Made by a program: the position numbers and the translations under genes
Shown: positions 55,588 to 64,000 of the stretch, piece by piece
How the letters are laid out: every line of letters begins with the position of its first letter
Position numbering within the stretch: position 1 is the stretch's first letter
From: Allium sativum
Taxonomy: Eukaryota; Streptophyta; Magnoliopsida; Asparagales; Amaryllidaceae
Assembly: GCA_030737875.1 (NCBI GenBank)
Contig: CM060912.1
Location: 262,627,731 to 262,691,730 of the forward strand
DNA length: 64,000 nt
Direction: 5' to 3'
The notes under the pieces: model-generated
Database searches by the model: none
Told to the model about the DNA's origin: nothing
What the model saw: the letters and a program-made list of their open reading frames with translations, nothing else

Positions 55588-58393
55588 TGTAACACCCCAT
55601 AATTTTAACAACACTAAAGATGATAAATTATAGAATAATTAATTTAATATTCAAAATTAAGGGAAACAGACTACGCCATTGCGTTCATCTCGGAATTTTT
55701 GTCAAAGTAGACACCTGGTTTGCGTAAAACGAACACCGTATGAAGAAGTTACGAAGGTTTGAAGTTTATATACGCATAAGAAGAATATATATACATGCAA
55801 TTGGTCCAGAAATTCAAAATTAGTTCAAAATCGTAGAATTCAGGGAAGTGGGAAAATTCCCGTCCGGGGGTGTCGAACCCATCAAGGGGGTGTCGAACCC
55901 TGGGTCAACCCCATAAGGGGGGTGTCGACCCATGGGTCGACCCCCCTATGACAGATCCGTGCAGATTAAGGTTTGGGGTTACGACTATATATATGGCCTC
56001 ATTTCTCTTGTTTTTGCACAACAAAAATAATGGAGAACTAAATGCTGCCTCTGCCCAAATTAGATCTAGCCTTTTCTTCTTCAGCAGTCAACTAGAGTTT
56101 AGAGATCTGTGATTCAATTCTTTTCTTCTATCTTTCTAGATCCAAACACTGTGAGTTTACGTTACTTTTAGATCTAAATGTTTAAAAGTAAAACTTGACA
56201 TGACTATAACTTGGATTTATGCCTGTGACTATTTGAATCATATCAGATCTGTTATAGCCTGTAATTCTGACATGACTATTGCAACAACCCTGAATTTTGG
56301 GGTAAATTTAAAAATTTATTTTAAGTTATTTTAATGGGTTTTAATATTTAAAATAATTTATTTTAAATAATAACGACTAAAAAATTTATTTTAATTGAAG
56401 TTAGAATTAATAATTTAATTTTAATTATAAAAGGAGTTAGAAATAGCGCGGTAGTTTGAAAAGTCAAACTTGAACTTTGACTGACCGTACAGGATGCAAA
56501 ATTTAACGGATTTTGGTGAAACCAAAAATATTAGAATCTACTTAAAAATATCTTTCTAACGAATCTGAAAAATTGAAATTTCATAGCGGGAATCAAAAGT
56601 TATGCCCAGGTTAAAATTTAGAAAGGTCGCTATGAAATATATAAAGGTCAAAACACTACTTTTTGCATACGAATGAATTTGGACTCGAAACCACTTCCAT
56701 TGAGTTCAGAATGACGTTTCTGCATTGAGAAACAGTAAACACTTATATATTTCGAGTTTCGGGAATTATTTGTTTAAAAATGTATTTTTAATATTTAATA
56801 TATATACGCCTTGAAAATAGTCATTTTGCAAACGACCTCGGTTTTCGACGAAACCACTTTTGTTGGATCCAGAATGTCAAAATATGGCTAAGTTTAATTT
56901 TTCATAATTTTTAGAATTAATTTGTGGCCGTGGCAAAAAGATTTCAGTTTTGTCAATTTCGGTCAATTTTAATCGACTTGAAAATAGTCATTTTTCAAGT
57001 GGGCTCAAAATTGGACAAAATTAATTTTCCTAGGTCCGCAGTGTCAAAACATAGCAAAAAATATTTTTCGGCAATTTTTGAAGTTAGGTTGTGGCCCCAG
57101 CGTACTTAAATGTAGGGTAAATATTTAGTTAATTAATTTTTAATGTAAATTTAAATAAATTTTTTACAAATTTTGGAATTGGGTCACGAGACCTATCCCA
57201 TTGCGTTCAGAAGGCGTCAAAACCTTAAGAACGACAGTAAGCAGGCCCAATTCAGAGACAGCCCGCATTTTTACTTTTATAACACGCTTTACGATGAATA
57301 AATTAATAAAAAATTTATTTAAAACCTTAAAAATGGCCGGCCGCCTGCTATTGAAACCGAAGTCCACGAATGACCGAAAATTCAAACCTCAATAACTTTT
57401 GATCCGCTCAATGAAATTCAACATATTATATACCAAATCGAAGCTCTTGGAGAGATCTACAGATCCTGACAGTTAAGATTGGGTTTTAGCTCACAGATTT
57501 CGCGAATTCTGGCCATGAAGTGCTGGCGTTTGGAGGGGAATTCGCGAGGCTAGGGGGTGCGAGTTGGCCAGAACTCCGGCGGTGGGGGCGACAACGAGAG
57601 GTCTTCGGCGTGGCACTTCCAAATTGGCGTCAGGTGCTTCAGACGGCGCGCGGTTCGAGGTCAACGTGAGGCAACGATGGGTTTTGGTGTTACAGTGTGT
57701 TCCAGGAAAATTAAAAGAGGAAGAAAGGTTTAATACCCCTAATGATTTGTTAATTATTTTATTAATGTAATTAATATTAAAACCACCGTAACTCTTTCAA
57801 ACGAACTCAGAATCAGATGAAACCGTATGCGTTGGATTCGTATCAGAAAACACTACCTTATGGGACAGACTAGAGTTGAAACAGAGCATATTGGATTTTG
57901 GTCAAAATCCAAATCTGAGTTGTTCAGAAGTAAAAAGCTATCGGTGAGAAAATCTATTCTTTTTATTTTATAATTAAATCTATTAATTGTAATTGTGTAG
58001 TACGCATATGTTGTAATATTGTGTTGATTTCCATTGGAGATTTGATTCACGATTGATATGTTATGTGGATCCGTTGTCTTGATCAATTTATTGATTAGAT
58101 TAGTTGAATTCAAAAATTAATATTATCGTTAATTATGATTGAGTTAAATATTAAAATGGCCATTTTGATCACCATTGTTTAAAAATAAAAATTCATATTT
58201 TTTGTTGTAAGTCAAAATGATCATTAGAGAGATAAAAAGGTATTTACATTTGATTTTACATTTTTAATGTAAATGCAACATTAAAAATGAACATTTTTAG
58301 ATAAAAATGTATATACATTAGATTTCACATTTTTAATGTTTGTGAAACATTAAAAATAAACATTATGAGATAAAAATGTCTTTACTTTAAAAA

Positions 58394-58960
58394 TTACATT
58401 TTCATATGTAATAAAGAATGAAATTTACATTGTAAATTAAAAATTACATTTTCATATGTAATAAAGAATGAGATTTACATTATAAATTAAAATTTACATT
58501 TTCATATGTAATAAAGAATGAGATTTACACTGTAAATTAAAAATTACATTTTCATATGTAATAAAGAATGAGATTTACATTGTAAGTTAAAAATTACATT
58601 TTCATATGTAATAAAGAATGAGATTTACATTGTAAATTAAAAATTACATTTTCATATGTAATAAAGAATGAGATTTACATTGTAAATTAAAAATCACATT
58701 TTCATATGTAATAAAGATAAGATTTACATTGTAAATTAAAAATTACATTTTCATATGTAATAAAGAATGAGATTTACATTGTAAATTAAAAATTACATTT
58801 TCATATGTAATAAAGAATGAGATTTACATTGTAAATTAAAAATTACATTTTTCTATGTAATAAAGAATGAGATTTACATTGTAAATTAAAAATTACATTT
58901 TCATATGTAATAAAGAATGAGACTTACATTGTAAATTAAAAATTTACATTTTTATGTGTA
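58394..58960. repeat. Minisatellite, 50-bp unit, about 11 copies
   Basis: Units start ttacattttcatatgtaata at exact 50-bp spacing (58394, 58444, 58494 and on) and continue 'aagaatgagatttacattg'. Copies differ by few bases; one near 58710 lacks two. Each unit contains the hairpin-prone ttacat...atgtaa pair. The array lies in the centre of the solo LTR. Confidence 0.92.
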
Positions 58961-60440
58961 AATAAAAAGTAGGAATTTGCATCGCAAGTAAATTTACATT
59001 TTTATATGTAAATAAAAAGTAGGAATTTGCATCGCAAGTAAATTTACATTTTTATATGTAAATGAAAAGTAAGAATTTGCATTGGAATCAAAATTACATT
59101 TTTATATGTAATTAGAGAATAAGAATTTGCATTGTAAATAAAATTACATTTTTATATGTAATTGAAGAAGGAGAATTTGCACTGTTAATAAAATTACATT
59201 TTTTTTATAATGTAATTAAAAAGTAGAATTTGACGGTGTAATTAAAATCACATTTTTAATGTAATTAAAAAGTAGGATTTTACATTGCAAACAAAAAGAC
59301 AAAATTTGACGTGTAATGTTACTTACATTTTTTGATGCAATTAAAAAGTAAGGTTTTATATTGTAAATTAAAACACAAAGTGAAAAGATAGGAATTTTAC
59401 ATTATAATGTTGATTACAATTTTAATGTAATTAAAAAGGAGATTTTACATTGTAATTAAAAGATAGGAATTTTACATTATAATGTTGATTACAATTTTAA
59501 TGTAATTTAAAAAAAGAAGATTTTGGCATTGTAAATTATTACATTTTCAATGTGATTAAAAGAATGGATTTCCCATGAAATCATAAGAATAGAAGTAAAA
59601 GAGTAGAACGCAACATTGAAAAATAATTTACATTTCTATGTAAATAAAAGAATGAAGAATGGAATGTAACGTTGAAATATAATCCACATTTCTATGTGAA
59701 AATAAGAATAAAGAAACAAAGGTTACATTTTAATGTATTAAGATAAAGGAGGAAAATTTACATTTTTATGTAATTAAGTTAAAGAAGATAATGTTTATAT
59801 TTTTATGTAATTAAGATTTAAAGTAAGAAAATTACATTTTTATGTAATGGAAAGATTAGATTTTGACATTGCAAAATTATTTAATGCAATGTAGATTATA
59901 TTAAAAAGAAAAGTCACATTTTTAATGTGAATAAAAAGAATAGAAATGAAATATATTTTTATCGTCATTTTAGATGCGATAAAAAGAGTAGGAATGAAAT
60001 GTATATTTTTATCGTCACTTTAGATGCGATAAAAGAATAGAATAAAATTTATATATTTTTATCGTTATTTTAGTGGTGGTAAAAAGAAGTTACATTTTTC
60101 AATGTAAATAAAAGAAAAATAGGAAGTTACATTTTTATATGTAATTAGAGAAATATAGAAACTTACATTTTCCAATGTAAATAAGGATGAAATAGAAGTT
60201 ATATTTTTAAAGGATTTACATTTTTCATTGTAAACAAAGGAAATAAAAGAATGATTAGGAATTTACATTTCCCAATGTAAATAGAATATGAAATAAAAGT
60301 TACATCTTCAATATAATAATATATTGAAATATAAGTTTACATTTCTTAATGTAAATAAAATAGAAATAGAAATTTACATTTTTCAATGTAAATAATAAGA
60401 TTAGAAAATTACATTTCTAAGGAATAGATTTTCATTAGAA
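58961..60440. repeat. Diverged extension of the minisatellite
   Basis: For about 1.5 kb further, variants of the same theme (ttacattttTATATGTAA, aatttacat, tgtaaataaaag) recur with drifting spacing of about 30 to 65 bp. A sub-block 'atttttatcgtcatttta' repeats three times at 59955-60085. Divergence increases with distance from the homogeneous core. Confidence 0.75.
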
Positions 60441-63400
60441 AAATAATGAAACCAAATATACATTTTGTGTGAATTGAAGGATGGAAGAAGAAAATATACA
60501 TTGTTATGTTAAGGATGTGTATGTAAATTAAAACAAAAATAGCGATAGATCGTTATAAATTATTAATAACGATATGAAATTGTTTTCAAATTTATATATG
60601 CGAGAATTATTTGGAAAGTCCGAGTTTACTCTCATTCCAAATAATGATACGACGTTCAAAGAATTGAAGACGGCGATTGAAGACCGACGATCTTCACATC
60701 GAATGGGTAACTAGTGTTGAGGCCCTTGATTGATTTGCTCCCAAGATGGGGCTAAGATGGTAGTTGTCCGGACGTAGTGTTGATTTGTACGGATTTGGCT
60801 TTCGCTCAGACCCAGAGCATAAGCTTATAAATGGAATGTGTGTCCGACATTGTACTCCTTTATATTGTATTTATTGATTTTCTGTCGAATGTATGAATGT
60901 TTGGTGGCGGAGAATTTATTTTCTTGCTTAACACCCTTTCATATATATCGGCAAAGGATTGGTAGTGTGATATGGAGTTACAGTGTGACATACTAAGATG
61001 CAATGATCAAGGTTTCTTGTTGAAAAGCAGAATCCTTGTGGTTGATGATCAAAGCATGGCCTGTTTAGGCGTAGCTTTGTGTATGGCGTGACTTCACGAG
61101 CCTCACAACCTGGTTGGAGTCTAAAATGGGAGAAGGGAACGCAGGGAGAGTAGCACGTTTCTTTCTAGCTAGAAGTAGTGCCAGTGCTTATACTGGCTGA
61201 TATTTACTTATGTGGATAATGGAATGAGGCGCCTCGGATGATAGGTCCTATAGGACCGGGAAACGTGTGTTCAGGAATAACTAATCCACGAAGCTGTATG
61301 TGTGGACCGGCCCTACAGGATCCAATGGTTAACTGCGGGGAATCCTGAGACATTAGCTAGAGTGTCTCGAATCGGTAAGGAGCTCCTCCCTAGCCTTGAC
61401 TCATGATGGAAACCCAATTCCCAATACGACCATGCGGTTTTGATTGTAGAACTAGTATGGCGACATAGTAGGATGGGGTACTATGCCGTCTATGATTGAT
61501 ACGTTATGATTGAAATGTTTTTGAAACATATATACACTAATAATAATATCAAATCCGTTTTATCGTATCAAGCATCTTTTGACCTTTATAAGGTAAAACT
61601 CTATCCTCCGGTTTGCGTTGCATTATGTGATGGGACTTGAGTCTTATAATGGTTTCATTTTTCTAAAAAACATTGCGTTGTTTTACGATTTACCATTAAT
61701 TATGCATGACAATCCATTGGAGTAAACCAGTTCCGCGTTAGCGGCGTGGTACTTGGATTTGCCTTATTGCTATTAGTTATATTAGTTAAGAATTCTCACA
61801 CCAGTCTCATGACTGACTCGTAGTTTGTTTCACTTTGCAAACTCGGGTGCCCTCTTTTCTACACGGGCAGTCGAGTAGCTTTTTGCAGATATTTATCTCT
61901 TGAGCAGGATTCTAGATCGAAGCCCAAAGCTATGTCCAGAGCATAGAAGTCTTCCGTTGTTTATTGTATTTAATTTATTGTAATTTATCTTCCGCTGTAA
62001 TTTTATTCAATGTACTCTGATATATTCTGTACTCTGATGTAACATTGTTATGATGTTTTATAAAAGTCTGTTGTTATTATTCTGATGTTGTTGTATTCCC
62101 AGAGTTAATGTGTTCGGGATTTTAACGGTCTTAGTCGATTTTGCGATCGATCGGGTCGGGCGAATTCCCTAGCCGTTACAACTACGAACTAGATCTGAAC
62201 CTATACCTATTTATCATGTCAGATCTGCCATTGTTTGTAAATCTAATTCACTAATTAGATCACCTCTTGCCTGTTCCTATTATGTTTGTGGCTAAATCAG
62301 ATCGGTTATTAGTTGGACACCTAATTCATTGTTTAGATATATCATGACTGTTATGATGTCCTTATTATGTTAGAATCAGTTCTATTGTCACATGTTCATC
62401 AGATCTGTTCCTATGTGCCTATCTTGTCATTATGCCACTATATGTTTATGCCTAGTTCTGCCTTTTTATGTCAATCTTGTTAGTATGATAATTTATGTTC
62501 TCTTCCCTTCGTCTTCTTCCCTTTTTCTTTTTATAGCCAGGCTACCTTAGAGCCTAGACATGCCGCTGAAATATGCGAACGCGTTAAATTGGGAACGAGG
62601 GGAAAACATTAAATTTGGGGAATAACTTGTGTTTGGGAATTTGGGCATAACTTGAATGTAATTTATGAATATGACTTTGGAGCAAAAATTGAATTATGAT
62701 TAAAGACCTTAATTTGGGGCATATGGTTCATTATGAACATGACTTGGGGAAAGGGGCATGAAAACCTATAACGACATGGGAATAATTGGTTAACAATTGA
62801 AATGCCTAGAATTACAGTAGTTAGAAACTGTAACCGCGCTTAGACACGAGGTTAGATTACATTTGTGGTGGAAGTCTGCCCGGAACCGCCCGACATATCT
62901 AGCGACCACAAGTGTTGAATCTAATGTGAGCGGTCTAAGTGCATAAACACGAGACGTGCTAAGACACGAGGTTAAGTCCGACTTGTGGAAGAAATCTACT
63001 CGGAACCGACCGACATATCCAGCATCCACAAGTGGTAGGCTTAATGTGGGAGGTCTAGCACATTATAACCATAAATGAATAAGGTAATGAATTGGAATAC
63101 ATAACCTAGTTGAATCCATATGGACTGTATGAACATATAACTCTAGTAGGGGTTAAGTAAACATGTTTGAAACAGTGGGTGGGTTAAGTAAATCTTGGTT
63201 AGGTGGGTAATATTTATATATAGGCCCACAAACTTAACCTGTGGGGATTATGCAATCTTTTACTCTGGTATGGAATAACATGTGGAAAATCTAGTTGGGA
63301 TGCAAGCGTAGGGGGAAGCTTGTATCATCTTGTGTGTGGGACCCGTTTCAGTCAGTAACCCATATATAGGTATCAAACGAGTACTCCGAACTAGGCCAGA

Positions 63401-64000
63401 GTCGGGGCACGCTTAATAGGCCGATTGTTAGAGATCCAAATGTGGAGGACGGTGTGGGCGGCGCGTACCGACCGGGTCATGTGCGTGCATGGCCCGAAAA
63501 GAGGAGGATAAAACGCCGTGACACCTATGGATATGGTTGTGCACATCTTGAAAACGAAGGGTTGCCACTTTAGGAAGTGATACATCCTATTGTAGGGCCA
63601 GCACAGGGTATCTACGGAGTAGGGAGCCGATCGATTAGGGTAGTATTTAGGGTACATTTAGACTCCAGTATGTTGGGAGCCCGTTAATACCCTTATGGGT
63701 AAGTCCGGTATGTTGGGCTGTCAGTTGATTGTATGGGGTGAAAACCTCTCACTGGAAGTACACCTAAGTCTACCATCATATACTTGTTGGGGATCATCTT
63801 CTTAATAAGACAATAGTATTGGTGCAGAGAAAGAGAAAAAGAAATTGCTAGAGAAGCGCTATTTATTCTATCCAGTTATCCTGTTTACCTTGTCATACTT
63901 GCCTTATAAATTGTTATCTCTCTTATCCACTTTATATGCTTGTCATGATACTTTTACTTATTTATTTGCTAAAAGTAACTGGACTCGTCAGACTTTAATT

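Larger units (their letters stand above)
56280..62180 (+). mobile_element. Solo LTR inserted in the Tekay-like 3' LTR
   Basis: 5.9 kb, starting tgcaacaaccctg (TGTAACAACCC with one T-to-C change) and ending tagccgttaca. Flanks actat (56275-56279) and actac (62181-62185) form a TSD with one C/T difference. The uninterrupted left LTR of the Tekay-like element (48248-48275) shows the pre-insertion sequence. It shares the 5' block ('agaaatagcgcggtagttt', 56448), a gtgaga motif (57943), the 'ggtggcggagaattta' phrase (60903) and the 3' block at 61795 with the solo LTR at 27213-36737. No interior or partner LTR is present. The middle third is a large tandem array. Confidence 0.88.
47587..64000 (+). 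mobile_element. Tekay/Del-like chromovirus (Ty3/gypsy), 3' end outside the window
   Basis: Left LTR 47587-50488, PBS at 50491, gag, protease, RT, RNase H, integrase and a chromodomain-like tail on the plus strand, polypurine tract at 55577, right LTR from 55588. The right LTR is interrupted by a solo LTR (56280-62180) and is still incomplete at the window end; by comparison with the left LTR about 400 bp remain. The order and the C-terminal chromodomain place it among chromoviruses, Tekay/Del type. The coding region has many stops and frameshifts. Confidence 0.9.
55588..64000 (+). repeat. 3' LTR of the Tekay-like element (interrupted, incomplete)
   Basis: Starts tgtaacaccccata. It matches the left LTR in 55588-56279 and again in 62186-64000; the join corresponds to position 48263 of the left LTR. 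It runs off the window at a point equal to about 50080 of the left LTR. TATA-like tatatatatgg at 55986; dimer repeat at 62838-63058. Confidence 0.88.

Overview
This is an AT-rich, repeat-dominated stretch of a plant (probably angiosperm) nuclear genome. The evidence is the set of elements present: a Tat-type Ty3/gypsy retrotransposon, a chromodomain-bearing Tekay/Del-type Ty3/gypsy retrotransposon, a Ty1/copia retrotransposon, very long non-coding LTRs of the LARD/chromovirus kind, and short hAT-like and Mutator-like MITEs. I found no intact host protein gene, no tRNA or rRNA gene and no CRISPR. I cannot name the species.

Layout. Positions 1-4540 hold two degraded LTR-like fragments (about 150-900 and 1380-2240), a cluster of CACTA-like palindromes (2414-2586) and unassigned AT-rich DNA. 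Positions 4541-25075 are one Tat-type element in minus orientation (LTRs 4541-5629 and 23992-25075, TSD aacat/aatat). It reads gag, protease, RT, degenerate RNase H, a second archaeal-type RNase H and integrase from right to left, and carries an antisense AT-hook ORF near its 3' LTR. Its RT/RNase H junction is split by a LARD-like element at 10344-20692 (LTRs of about 4.4 kb, a 1.5-kb non-coding interior, TSD gttag).

Positions 26017-40614 are a Ty1/copia element in minus orientation with its 5' coding part lost. It is interrupted by a solo LTR (27213-36737), which is itself interrupted by a second solo LTR of another family (32830-36475, TSD gtatc). Positions 40615-45643 are spacer with a Mutator-like MITE (41251-41817), an hAT MITE (44415-44562), a palindromic 30-bp tandem repeat and a direct duplication. 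From 45644 a partial long LTR is cut by a plus-strand Tekay/Del-like element (47587 to beyond the window end). The right LTR of that element holds a 5.9-kb solo LTR (56280-62180) with a minisatellite of 50-bp units.

How the parts relate. The window is a record of sequential insertion, at least three nesting levels deep, followed by decay. All coding regions are broken. Most premature stops in the Tat element are explained by C-to-T or G-to-A changes, as expected from deamination of methylated cytosine. Several key residues are also changed: protease Asp to Asn in Tat, RT YVDD to YVDN in copia, and a probable integrase Asp to Gly in the Tekay-like element. The long LTRs, although diverged, share a TATA, a GC-richer leader, a GTGAGT motif and a conserved block near the 3' end. 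That points to a common lineage kept in the genome largely as LTRs without coding capacity.
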